Positions 56,301 to 63,959 of a stretch of DNA of 64,000 nucleotides are shown piece by piece. How positions within the stretch are numbered: the stretch's first letter is position 1; every line of letters starts with the position of its first letter. Under the pieces are notes generated by a model. That model saw nothing but the letters and a program-made list of their open reading frames with translations, did not search any database and had not been told where the DNA came from. The translations under genes and the position numbers were made by a program. Source of the DNA: Melitaea cinxia (taxonomy: Eukaryota; Arthropoda; Insecta; Lepidoptera; Nymphalidae); the NCBI RefSeq assembly GCF_905220565.1, contig NC_059396.1:7909206-7973205 (forward strand), written 5' to 3'.

Positions 56301-57380
56301 TTATTTTAAAAAACGCCAATATTCGACCACTAGCCTTTACACAACATCGGAGGTATTATCAGTCAGAAAACTTTACATTCAGCATACAGTTTTAAGGAAG
56401 CATACCTCCTCAAATTACAATATAGTAAATTTTAAGAAGAGAAGAAAGGATAATGTTTTTGCCACTAAACGTACTCACTCACAATTCGCTCAGTGTCAGT
56501 TCGGATATATGTCATCGTTTTTATATAATACTATCAATAAATTCCTAAATATCCATCCGTTGACACTTCGTAAATGTAGAAATAAGTTATCGAGTTGGCT
56601 TAAAACCTTAGATTACGACCAGACAGAAAATCTTCTGAATAAAATAAAATCAGGCTGAACCATGTACACGCACACGCATACGTTCAAATACGCACATACA
56701 CACACGCACATACAAGCGCGCACGCACGCGCACACGCACACAAACACCCATACACAAACACACGCACACGCACACACACGCGTACACACACACACATGTA
56801 TATTTATGTATGAATATTTAACTACTTCTTTATTTCTTTATTGTATATATATGTATTGTATGAATTAGCGCTAAGTACTGTTTTTCCTTGTATTTAGTTT
56901 ATAATGGAAGAGCGACTCCATCTGGCTCAGGTGCTTTCTGCGCCTAATTGAGGGAGTCAATCACAATGTGTAAAATAACTCGATGGTACTGAAATAAATA
57001 TTTTTTTCATTTTTTTTTTTTTTTTTTAATCCACCCTGCTGCTCCAATGCGGGTTGGCGGATCAATATTGTAAATTATAATTAATAGATATTATAAAACT
57101 AGTAGTAGCTCACCGGTTATACTTGAGTTATGAGAGCGCTCGTCGATGAATGGATAAAAAATATCTACTCCATCTAAAGTTTCTTTCAAGAGAGGTGACT
57201 CACTCTCCAAATCAAACAAAGCCGTAGTTCCATCTGAATAGCCGACCAAGACCACCGAATGACCTCTTTGCTATAAAGAAAAATTAAATATTATTTTTTG
57301 CATGCTTTTTAGCAATCAATATTAATCTTTAAAAAATATAGTTATAAGCTTTTATCTTAAACTATTAAACAAGCAATTCT

Positions 57381-57420
<40 letters not shown>

Positions 57421-58563
57421 AAGTAAAATATAAAGTTGTAATAGCTCAGGTGGGAAATCGACCGGTCGCGATCGAAAAGACCATGGTTCAAATACTCGAT
57501 CGATTATTATTTTTCTCTTTTTTTCCTAATTGCGCTCGTTATTTTTTATTTAAAAATGTATGTAAAATTTAAAAATAATATATATATTAATTATTTAATT
57601 TTTATTTTTCATTTTTTATATTTATTTATATTTTTTATCATTGTCGGTAAAAAAAATATTATTCATATTTTATAAATAATGATTTTCAAGAAACACGATT
57701 TACTAAAAATACCGAGCTAAGCTCGGTCACCCAGGTACTTACAGGAGACCAACTTATCGCAGTGGCTTGAAATTTTTTTCGTTCACCTCGACATAGCCTT
57801 AACTCAGCTACTGGAGTTAAATTATAAATTATTTTATCGCTGAAAATAAAAATACAAATATATTTAAAATATTCCAAAAACGTCTTCTAATACAAAAGGT
57901 TTATTTAGGGATTGTCAGGGATTTATCTTGATCATCAAAAACGGCGAATTAAGATGTCAAGCAGGCATCTCGCAAGATGGCTTTATATAGAAATTAATTT
58001 CTACACATGCGTAAAGACTTGTAGTAGCTAATATTAAATTAGCTTTTTTGCTGCTTTTCTAAAACACTCTTGATTTTGTACTAATAATCCAAAATTTTAC
58101 TTATCACTTTAAATCTTTACCTGTCAGTTATGGAAGCGGGGTAAGGTATTGAGAATATATAAGCCAATCCATTAGAACACGCCGCAGCTAAGAGTCCGAG
58201 CCTCTGGAATGTCTTCGAATGTTGTAGGTCTCTCGATCCTGATGCACACCAATCGATAGACCAAACAAAGCCATAGTCGTGGGCTATTCCAAGTGCAAAC
58301 TTAGGAACAGAACTGAAACAATAAGTGTTAACATTCATTAATTATTAGACAATTGTCACAAGTGTGTTCTAATGTCTGTCATGGGACCGACGGCTTAACG
58401 TCCTCTCCGAGGCACGGTGGGGAGACCCAGAAGGACTGCACAAATACCCAAACCACGGCAAATATCTGTATGGCCAATACAAATGTTTGTTTGTGTGCTG
58501 TGACCGTTGCGCTAACGTGTCGTCAAAAAACCACTATTAAAATTACTTAAATATTAATTGTAT

Positions 58564-58609
<46 letters not shown>

Positions 58610-61600
58610 CACTAACGACCTCTGTCCGTCCATATATTTTACAAGATAAGTAATCACCACCATATCATATACTAAATCCTCTCGAAACAGGCTGGATCTT
58701 ATGGTATAAGTATTATTCCTAAAATTATTCAAAACGGGGATGTTTACCGTGTTTTTGATTATCAGTTTGCGGAGCTCGATATTTCGACATTAATTGCGAA
58801 TGTCTTGTTCACGAGACTGAAGTAAACGCAGCAAACTTACGAGAAAAAAGGTAGTCCGGTATGGACACTGCTAATACTGTCCAGATCTACTCGCAAACTT
58901 CATTTTTGAATAATTTTAGTAATAAAAAATATATATGCGGTCGAATTGAGTAACATCCTCCTTTTTTGAAGTCGTTCCATATATTTTTTTAAATTTTAAG
59001 TATTATTCCCATCGCTACAGTAGTTTTCCGAACAGAACAAAAAAATCGACTCTCCATTTATTACTATTAAATTAATCATACAAGTCTTCACTCATTTTAA
59101 TATTACAGCCAGTACTCAATATTTAAAAATAATAAATTTCTATTTCTAGAGAACGAATATAAACTTAAATTAATAAAACTAACGTTGTCAGATTTCCAAA
59201 ATCCCATATCTGCAACATGTTGGCTTGGCTGAAAGTCTGCGAACTGTCGAGACGCGGAGAATCGCTGTCGTTGTAGCAGCTCACCGCTAGAAAATGTCGC
59301 TCCCCATCACCCCCTTCAACCCCTTCAATCTCCACATCCCTTTCAACCCCCACATCCCCAAGACTCGACGCACCCTTCGCCCACGATATACACTGAATAC
59401 TACTTCCAACGAATACTGTGTATCCTCCTAAAAAAAATTGTTTATATGAGTATAAAAAAAACATTTGTAGGACTGTGCTAGAGTAGACTATAACACATAT
59501 ATGCACAGTTTAAACTGTAGACTTGTAGCTAACTAAAGAGCTATATATGGCTACAGTTGAACTATAAGTTTGTAATTTCCACCAATACTGACTGAAGTTG
59601 ACAACAAAACGAGATATTGCCACTCTGCCAAGAGTGTAATGGAATAATTTCGCGAGTTCACGTGTAAAATCGTTTTATATGCAAATTAAAACACAAGTCA
59701 CTTACATCTTGTAAGGGCCAACATTTTTTTTTTTCATTATGTACAAATTAAAATCCATACTCGATTTGTGACCCCACAATTTCTGACCAGCAATAAAATG
59801 TATCTGTTCCATCACATATTTAGTTAAATAGTATCTCCGCAATAATCGTCTAAATTAAAAACTGCAATACTTTGTTTGCAAGAACTAAGAAAACTACACC
59901 AGTAATGAACATAGCACACAAATTAATGTGTTTTTTGAACACTTACCATTTATCTTCATAGCCTCAAACTTATTGAGAGTCTTCCAATTACTTTGACTAG
60001 TTAACAATTTACAAGACTCGTTTATAGGCGGCATGTATTTAGATATATCTTCATCAGGAATGGCCTTATACTTGCAATTTCGCCATTGAGGATACAGTGT
60101 ATCATTGGTGTAATGTATTTTGCGACTGAAAAACGAAAAAACCTTATTTTTTTTTACAAAATCAAACGTTTAAAATCAAGAAAGAACATATGCAGTGATT
60201 CTATATATTTTTACATTGTAAAACCCAATTTTGAATTAAGTAAGAACTTACAATTCTTCAGCACTCTGGTTCAAGTAATGTTTATAATTTTGTATTTCAA
60301 ACGGAATACGCTTTATCACCGTTGAAAATGATTCTGAAAATAATATCAAATTGTTACCATGAAATCTATCAATATGAAATCTTTATAAACTGCAACTCAA
60401 ATATTCCTCTACTCACTTGAATCACCATGCCTCCTTACAGTGTGACTTAATTCATTTTCTGATAATGATGAATTTGATTCTACTTCCTCTGATTCATCAG
60501 ACGATTCATCTATACGCATGGACTCTTCAGAATCACTATAATCTTTATATTCCTTTTTTCCACACTTGTGATTTTCCAAATCATTTTCTTCGTCAGTTCC
60601 AAAACCACACAAAGGACAATTATATTCGAACTGTAGGAAATTATAATATTAAATTGTAAATATCACTCACTCTCTAATTAAAAAAAAAAGATCTCTATAC
60701 AAACAAAAAAAAATTGTACTTTTATAAATTCCAGTTTTACTACTTTGCGTATTATAATAAAATTTAGCTACGAATTATTTACCTACCTTTTGGTATTTTC
60801 CAATAAAACTCCTAGCCCTGAAAAAATTTATAACAAATAAGTTTTACTAACCATAACTTTATTTAATTCTTAGGCAAAAAGTCTATATTTATATTAAAAC
60901 TGACTCCTTGATTAATTTCATTGACTCATAGATAATAATTAAACGTCTTATAAAATTCATAGCATTTAATGTATAGTTTAAAATTACAACAAAAATAATA
61001 ACAAATTTTGAATAATACTTACAAAATAATGATAGAAATCATTAAGTTTTACTAAAACTCTACTTTTTAGTCAAATTAAGCTATTTTAAGTAACTGTATA
61101 GTTTCTACTACATGTTATTCTTTCGAATGGCAATTATGTATCTGTGTACCTTTTAGCAGCCAGTCTGCCCTCAGACGGAAAATCATTTTCATACTTTGCC
61201 TCCAATTTCATCTTTGACTCCTCCATTAACTTTTTTCGCTCTTTGGCATACTCTTGTTCTCTATGCAATTGAATATGTTGATTTTTGTAAATACACAAAT
61301 ATTTAGAGTTACAAATATCACAATGGTTTTTGTATTCTTCTATCTCCTAGAAGTTAGTAAATAATTTTAATATTTTTTGTATATAAAATATAATAAACAG
61401 TTATGTATTTATAAAGCCTTTAAAAATATTACTTATTGTTCTTTGCTTACCGTTTCGCTTTTCCCGCATTGTATGATGTGAGCATAGAAACCGACAAGCG
61501 AGACTCTTGAAATGCCACACAGGAAGCATTCAAGTTTCTTGTTGAATTTTTTATATTCTTTTAAGTAATTTTCTACTACATAGGGATTTTTTAAGTCCTA

Positions 61601-62707
61601 AAAATAGAATCGTTACAATAATTTTTAAACTTACAAAGCAGAAAATCTAATGGGATCAATTTCCTTCACGATGCTTTAAAAGGCCAAAATACTTTATAAG
61701 GAACTCAAATGTCGTGAGTTTAAATGAGATACGTTGTCGTTAAAACGCAAACGTATTAGTAAAATCAGACCTTTGACTCTCTGGAATCTTTCACATCTTC
61801 GTTTTATATAGCCAAAATTATTTAAAATTATTATGTAATGTAATATTTTTATTAATAAATGGAAATTTCACATATCATTACAATAATTATGAACATAAAA
61901 CATCACGTTTCAGCAGATACCTAAAATATTACTGAAATAACTTACGATTGGATAATCGCCTACAACCCAAGCAATGTTATAGTGTTTCTTCATTGCGTGA
62001 GATTTCCAATTTTTCGGATCAACTACTTCAGAACAAACGGCGCACTCATAAGAATCTATAGTAAAAAATATTGTAGTTATAATTTTTTTTTTTTTACCAT
62101 ATTTTATTAGGTTTAACTAAGATTGGGCATAGCAGGAAATAGCCTGCACAAAATCTGGAGCAGCCTGACTGTTGAAGCATTTCGACCTTACACAGAAGAT
62201 CACAGCTAAATAATACTACTTTCAAGCAGTGCTGTATTCCTGTAGTAAGTAAAGTGACCAGAGCTCTTGGGGGTGTGGGGGTTTTAGGGGTAAGGGCGGC
62301 AACGCGCTTAAACGCTTCTAATATTGCAGGCGTCTATAGGTTACGGTAATCGCTTACCATCAGATAAGCCGTACGCTTGTTTCCTGACCTAATTGTTTAT
62401 AAAAAAATGTCTGAAAAACATAAGTATTTTTGCGTCTAAGTAGCTCACTAATTTTTTTTATCCGTAATTTAAATATGTAAGTAAAAAAGGGATTTCATAT
62501 GTAAGTTAATTACTTCATACCTTTGTTAATAATTCCTTCTTGTCTTGGTGGAGCACTTGAAACAAGTGTAGATTCACAAGATTTGACATGAGATAAATAT
62601 ACTTTCACATACTTTCTAGTTAAACCACATTTATTACAAACTAAACCATTATACTTTTTATTCATGTCGTTCAAGTGCTGCATAATCTCCTGCTCATTTT
62701 CTAGATT
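50157..62707 (-). CDS. GTF3C2: GTF3C2-like (TFIIIC subunit) zinc-finger/WD40 protein, 5'-partial, 16 exons, one frameshift
   Basis: This is probably the WD40 subunit of TFIIIC, the factor that binds internal promoters of tRNA genes for RNA polymerase III. Sixteen consecutive GT-AG exons (62707 down to 50157) give 842 codons once a one-base gap in the third is allowed for. Five zinc-finger-like motifs lie at ~24-44, 67-87, 124-144, 158-177 and 230-248. A Ser/Glu/Asp-rich linker follows (~252-290), then a WD40-type region (~384-842) with ISWAKG, LQIWDFG, YGFVWSIDW, RLGLLAAACSNG, VLVGYSDGTTALFDL and the ending VATHAGFIFLLNI. The GFVWSIDWCASG...RLGLLAAACSNG block and RTYEDAV resemble animal GTF3C2. 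No initiator Met is visible; the first exon lies upstream or outside the window. Family identity is from memory, not a search. Confidence 0.75.
50537..50686 (-). CDS. GTF3C2: GTF3C2-like exon, RTYEDAV segment
   Basis: 50 codons, phase 0 at both ends: RVAYINMTPLATKQTKRK, then KIEPRTYEDAVKSYGIEFKY. The acceptor is TTCTAG and the donor GTAAAT. The RTYxxxV wording recurs at this place in the human family member. Confidence 0.78.
50926..51072 (+). repeat. Interspersed repeat family B, copy 2
   Basis: GCAGGCGTCTCTAGGCTACG, GTAATCGCTTACCATCGGCT and TTGTATAAAAAAAA match 62123-62407. It is preceded by diverged sequence. Confidence 0.65.
51377..51540 (-). CDS. GTF3C2: GTF3C2-like exon, very GC-rich, zinc-knuckle-like CxxC
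   Basis: It encodes TQAVNELDWWGRGQRLGAVH, ACARCG and PHPARAALDKE. The acceptor is TATCAG and the donor GTACGG. Four overlapping other-frame ORFs are caused by GC-rich composition without stops. Confidence 0.75.
51651..52000 (-). mobile_element. Helitron-like element, minus orientation
   Basis: On the minus strand it ends CCCGTGCGAAGCCGGGGCGA then GCCACTAG|T, the same terminus as 7122-7426. The 5' end is approximate; the text CATACATACAGACAAACAGA is common in such elements. It lies in the intron between the two GC-rich exons. Confidence 0.55.
52310..52525 (-). CDS. GTF3C2: GTF3C2-like exon, very GC-rich
   Basis: It encodes VSVLAGGHAGRAARAGAWAR, an Ala/Arg-rich middle and SAVLHYELWPSALLAENDC. 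The acceptor is CCGCAG and the donor GTGAGC. The one-base phase on both sides fits its neighbours. GC content is far above the flanking introns. Longer frames on the plus strand here are compositional shadows. Confidence 0.75.
52704..52752 (-). mobile_element. RTE-derived element, 3'-end scrap
   Basis: CATCATTACAGCCTATACAG to GGCCTCCACAAGTT matches only the last ~50 bp of the 25678-26011 family. GATCAT on both sides may be the target duplication. Confidence 0.65.
52966..53085 (-). mobile_element. Helitron-like 3' end, minus orientation
   Basis: A|CTAGCTGGTACCCGCGACTT is the inverse of the CTAG|T terminus seen elsewhere. It is short and 5'-undefined. Confidence 0.4.
53083..53762 (-). pseudogene. 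LINE reverse-transcriptase 3' region, decayed
   Basis: The minus strand reads YLGSNISNTGSCEVEIRRRI, then after a frame break RALVFSIFLYAAETWTIRAA, RIDAFEMWCCRMLRIPWTAR and EYFGHIARMEGGNLEKIITG. This is the C-terminal region of a lepidopteran endonuclease/RT family distinct from the three LINEs above. The catalytic YADD region is absent. Frame breaks show it is dead. Confidence 0.8.
53957..54035 (-). repeat. SINE 3' portion interrupted by a LINE
   Basis: CAGCCTGTAATATCCCACTA through GGATCAGAGCTTAATC is the inverse SINE tail. Its continuation resumes at 57026 after the LINE. Confidence 0.8.
54037..56658 (+). CDS. LINE endonuclease (partial) and reverse transcriptase
   Basis: The frame is open from the insertion junction; the true start and roughly the first 100 residues are missing, so no initiator is claimed. 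The endonuclease remainder shows LLAIYRSPS, VLVGDININTI and TDHDMVLLHL. The RT shows NYRPISVLPSISKVVEKLI, FGFRTGRSTVDAVEALT, FLDLKKAFDTV, VPQGSVLGPTLFLIYINDL, catalytic YADDTALVF (~residue 586) and KYLGIMVDHRLSWLPHV. It is about 873 codons without a stop. Related to but distinct from ORF2 at 30552. It is dead on arrival unless it recombines, despite the open frame. Confidence 0.87.
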   Translation: MNADLKEIYLRDASCVQIHIKNIILLAIYRSPSVTNVDPFLESLNQHLQLLEKNRNIVLVGDININTIASETEQSGEHRNRLSYLEMLGTHGIMMGHNLPTRGNNSLDHVMLKIDRKYISAQVVVLNTTVTDHDMVLLHLANLAVKINNIKTKTVIDYKGALLNLKNRNLFDLLILTNPEDITNSLIQNIADSLKENTRKITITKSKLILKPWITQGMLRCIRHRDKLWHRLRSNPNNEILRISYRRYRNFCNNIVKNSKRKYDRKLLQDSSGDPRALWSNIATITHQKRKINDSSKLLQIKHSPKDSVDTVNKFFTNIGKSLAEKIEQANTNHQSELVTNLSSFVFLDTDSKEVYTVISKLKTTSAPGCDNIPTSFLKLAGLEVAPIISHLVNLCFANGVFPTLLKESIITPIYKDGATDDVSNYRPISVLPSISKVVEKLINSRLKKYLYKFNLLSASQFGFRTGRSTVDAVEALTSVVIDHLDTKGRCLTVFLDLKKAFDTVSFPILLQKLEKIGIRGAAWNLFEDYLNNRTQRVKIDGIISEKTYTSYGVPQGSVLGPTLFLIYINDLCNLNLENTRIFSYADDTALVFTGESWDKVKAVAENGLGLVADWLRCNLLTLNTSKTNYMCLTVTNRTQPDCNFDLKIHKNHHPENTLCTCPSIKRVFVTKYLGIMVDHRLSWLPHVELVSGRLRKLMWIFKTLRHVACQRLLKQIYYALAQTVITYCITVWGAASKTHLIVLERAQRALLKVIYFKKRQYSTTSLYTTSEVLSVRKLYIQHTVLRKHTSSNYNIVNFKKRRKDNVFATKRTHSQFAQCQFGYMSSFLYNTINKFLNIHPLTLRKCRNKLSSWLKTLDYDQTENLLNKIKSG
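56663..56800. repeat. (CA)n/(CG-CA) microsatellite
   Basis: ~140 bp of interrupted CACACGCACA units directly after the LINE stop codon, in its 3' UTR. It creates false open frames of Thr-His or Cys-Val on either strand. Confidence 0.9.
57026..57075 (-). repeat. SINE remainder after the LINE
   Basis: CCACCCTGCTGCTCCAATGC and GGGTTGGCGGATCAA continue the inverse SINE begun at 53957. Confidence 0.8.
57114..57270 (-). CDS. GTF3C2: GTF3C2-like exon, WD40
   Basis: It encodes GHSVVLVGYSDGTTALFDLE and DIFYPFIDERSHNSSIT. The acceptor is TTATAG and the donor GTGAGC. It is followed downstream by the largest intron (4.6 kb), filled with LINE and SINE sequence. Confidence 0.77.
57381..57420. repeat. (TA)n microsatellite
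   Basis: About 20 TA units in the intron between WD exons. It is followed at 57432-57505 by a tRNA-like A-box TAGCTCAGGTGG and B-box-like GGTTCAAATAC, perhaps a decayed tRNA-derived SINE. Confidence 0.7.
57743..57839 (-). CDS. GTF3C2: GTF3C2-like exon, WD40
   Basis: It encodes DKIIYNLTPVAELRLCRGER and FQATAISWSP. The acceptor is TTTCAG and the donor GTAAGT, with phase one base in and none out. Confidence 0.75.
58121..58312 (-). CDS. GTF3C2: GTF3C2-like exon, diagnostic WD40 block
   Basis: It contains DYGFVWSIDWCASGSRDL and RLGLLAAACSNGLAYIFSIP. This is the block that most resembles the GTF3C2 family, whose proteins have a VWDLKWCPSG / RLGLLALACSDG-type sequence here. The acceptor is TTTCAG and the donor GTAAAG. 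Confidence 0.82.
58375..58525 (-). repeat. SINE fragment, minus orientation
   Basis: GGGACCGACGGCTTAACGTC, GAGGCACGGTGGGGAGACCC and GACCGTTGCGCTAACG are the inverse of the head and body of the SINE at 27886. The 3' tail is absent. Confidence 0.75.
58565..58605. repeat. (TA)n microsatellite
   Basis: About 20 TA units in an intron of the GTF3C2-like gene. Confidence 0.85.
59184..59427 (-). CDS. GTF3C2: GTF3C2-like exon, first WD-type unit
   Basis: It reads GYTVFVGSSIQCISWAKG, an acidic Gly-rich loop, FLAVSCYND and ANMLQIWDFGNLT, the end of which is a WD-like repeat. The acceptor is TTTTAG and the donor GTTAGT. It is two bases in and two out. Confidence 0.75.
59947..60125 (-). CDS. GTF3C2: GTF3C2-like exon, pre-WD region
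   Basis: It includes HYTNDTLYPQWRNCKYKAIP and NWKTLNKFEAMKIN. The donor is GTAAGT and the acceptor TTTCAG. It links the linker to the first WD-type strand. Confidence 0.7.
60252..60333 (-). CDS. GTF3C2: GTF3C2-like exon, linker
   Basis: It reads SFSTVIKRIPFEIQNYKHYL and then NQSAEEL. The acceptor is TTTCAG and the donor GTAAGT. Phase is consistent on both sides. No known motif. Confidence 0.68.
60417..60630 (-). CDS. GTF3C2: GTF3C2-like exon, zinc finger 5 and acidic linker
   Basis: It has CPLCGFGTDEENDLENHKC (C-x2-C-x12-H-x-C), followed by a Ser/Asp/Glu-rich disordered stretch. The acceptor is CTACAG and the donor GTGAGT. It is 71 codons plus one base. Confidence 0.78.
60787..60817 (-). 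CDS. GTF3C2: GTF3C2-like micro-exon
   Basis: 31 nt encoding ARSFIGKYQK plus a completed Arg codon. The acceptor is TTTCAG and the donor GTAGGT. Phase (two bases in, none out) exactly links the flanking exons. Confidence 0.65.
61150..61346 (-). CDS. GTF3C2: GTF3C2-like exon, zinc finger 4 and charged helix
   Basis: It contains C-x2-C-x11-H-x3-H (CDICNSKYLCIYKNQHIQLH) and then a Lys/Glu-rich predicted helix (YAKERKKLMEESKMKLEAKY). The acceptor is TTCTAG and the donor GTACAC. It is phase 0 in, two bases carried out. Confidence 0.75.
61451..61599 (-). CDS. GTF3C2: GTF3C2-like exon, zinc finger 3, frameshifted
   Basis: The 5' part reads DLKNPYVVENYLKK in phase 0, continuous with the previous exon. 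The 3' part reads EYKKFNKKLECFLCGISR and then the C-x2-C-x12-H-x3-C finger in a different frame that matches the next exon. The switch is at a run of six A (plus-strand T6, 61559-61564); seven would restore one frame. As given, splicing into the next exon hits TAG at 61342-61340. The likely cause is a homopolymer sequencing/assembly error, otherwise a null allele. Confidence 0.72.
61946..62055 (-). CDS. GTF3C2: GTF3C2-like exon, zinc finger 2
   Basis: It encodes a C-x2-C-x11-H-x4-H finger (ECAVCSEVVDPKNWKSHAMK, then KH) followed by NIAWVVGDYPI. The acceptor is CTATAG and the donor GTAAGT. It is 110 nt, ending in phase 0. Confidence 0.75.
62123..62407 (+). repeat. Interspersed repeat family B, longest copy
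   Basis: It reads TTGGGCATAGCAGGAAATAG, CACAAAATCTGGAGCAGCCT, GCGTCTATAGGTTACGGTAA and TTTATAAAAAAATG. It unites the parts seen at 46489 and 50926. It has no frame, and A-box/B-box elements were not recognised. Confidence 0.65.
62521..62707 (-). CDS. GTF3C2: GTF3C2-like exon (first visible), zinc finger 1
   Basis: It enters in phase 0 after acceptor TTTCAG, so at least one exon lies upstream. It contains C-x2-C-x12-H-x3-C (CNKCGLTRKYVKVYLSHVKSC without its last base pair of flank). The donor GTATGA leaves one base carried. Confidence 0.75.
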
Positions 62708-63002
62708 CTGAAAAAAGAAAAACAAAGAAAAATATACCGTACATGTTATTATTATGTTTTATTTCTAAATAATTATTTATTATTTAATAACAAAAAAAAA
62801 TTATGTTTGAAATAATAATTAAGAAATTTCATAATACATGTTTACAATTCACAACTTAAGAACTAATTATTTACAGACAATAATACACGTGTGGAATAAT
62901 GGTAAGAATGCTAAACTGATTCCCTGGGCAAAAAAAAATGCACCATCCTCTTGTCCCCAGTAGAGGCAATAAGGTGTGGATTCAGTAAAAATATATACGA
63001 GT

Positions 63003-63155
63003 ATGTATCTATTTGTACTAATAAATGGAGAGCCGGTTCTTCTGCGGTTATACAGCAAAAACTACTGAACCGATCGCAATAATAATTATAACATAAGATG
63101 CAGTATGTTTCGGAGAAGGTTTTAGTTTATAATATGTACGGATAGAGGTCGCTAG
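63003..63155 (+). mobile_element. Helitron-like 3' end
   Basis: It ends GGATAGAGGTCGCTAG|T. The inner text (AAAACTACTGAACCGATCGC) is of the kind found in the other Helitron-like copies. The 5' boundary is approximate. Confidence 0.4.
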
Positions 63156-63419
63156 TATTATAAATGAATTCCTGCTTCCCTTAGTCACGCCATAACTTGC
63201 GAGTGACTTTTTTGGTTTACTTTATCTTTTTCTACAAGTTTTCTTAAACTTTGTATAGTCTATTTCACGTAGGATAGGTACCGGTGACACATGTCAAATT
63301 AACTCTAAAGTGAGGTGACCATGCATAATTAATTGATGTAATTCGATTATCAAGTACAAATGCGGTTAACCTTTAATCGATTATATAAAAAAAAATTTTT
63401 AACTGCTTATTAAAAATTA

Positions 63420-63705
63420 ATCATCGCTATAGTGAATAAATAATATTTTAAGGGTGGTGTTAAACGCGAGAAACGAGTTATCGACAAACCCATTAACACA
63501 GCTCACGTGGCAAATTATTAGTCGTTCGCCTTTACCCTCCAGTACTTTAGTCGAAGAATGAGCAGTGTCGTCTGTCCATACTTTGCCAACAGTATGATTG
63601 GCATTCAACCATGTCTAGTCAAGGAATACTACGTTGTTCCAATCCGTAATGTTTTTCGCCTTTTCTAAGAATGTCACAAAGTTTTCACGCACTTTTCCGT
63701 TTGTT
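63420..63705 (-). pseudogene. DDE-transposase relic
   Basis: On the minus strand it reads VRENFVTFLEKAKNIT, DWNNVVFLD, a TAG stop where the family usually has Glu, then TWLNANHTVGKVWTDDTAHS and GKGERLIICHV. The FLDxTWLNxNH motif around a catalytic Asp is typical of an insect IS630/Tc1-like DDE_3 transposase. The rest of the gene is missing. Confidence 0.7.
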
Positions 63706-63959
63706 AACTTTTTTTTTTTTTTAAGGAAATCCAATTTTATTTAAAAGTCGCCATAACGATGTCACACTTCCATTAAATAATTTAGCACCTTTCAAAGACA
63801 TTAATTATTGTAAAACTGTGAGCAACTCATTTCTCCGCTAATAATCATATTCAACCTCAACGACCAAACATTTATTTCCTTTGCCTCTTTTTGGGAGTCG
63901 ATAACTTATTATCGTCCGTATTGGTGTCAGCATACTTTTCTTTACTTATTTTTGACACT

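Larger units (their letters stand above)
54036..57025 (+). mobile_element. 5'-truncated CR1/Jockey-type LINE inside a SINE
   Basis: Bounded by a 6-bp duplication TTAATC (54030-54035, 57026-57031) that falls within the inverse SINE. It contains one open frame to 56658, a (CA)n-rich 3' UTR start, a ~200-bp 3' UTR and a run of T at its 3' end. Confidence 0.82.

Noticed and set aside
56613..56868. ORFs encoding Cys-Val or Thr-His repeats
   Set aside because: They are translations of the (CA)n microsatellite in the LINE 3' UTR.
57432..57505. tRNA gene
   Set aside because: A- and B-box-like words are present but no closing acceptor or anticodon stem was found.
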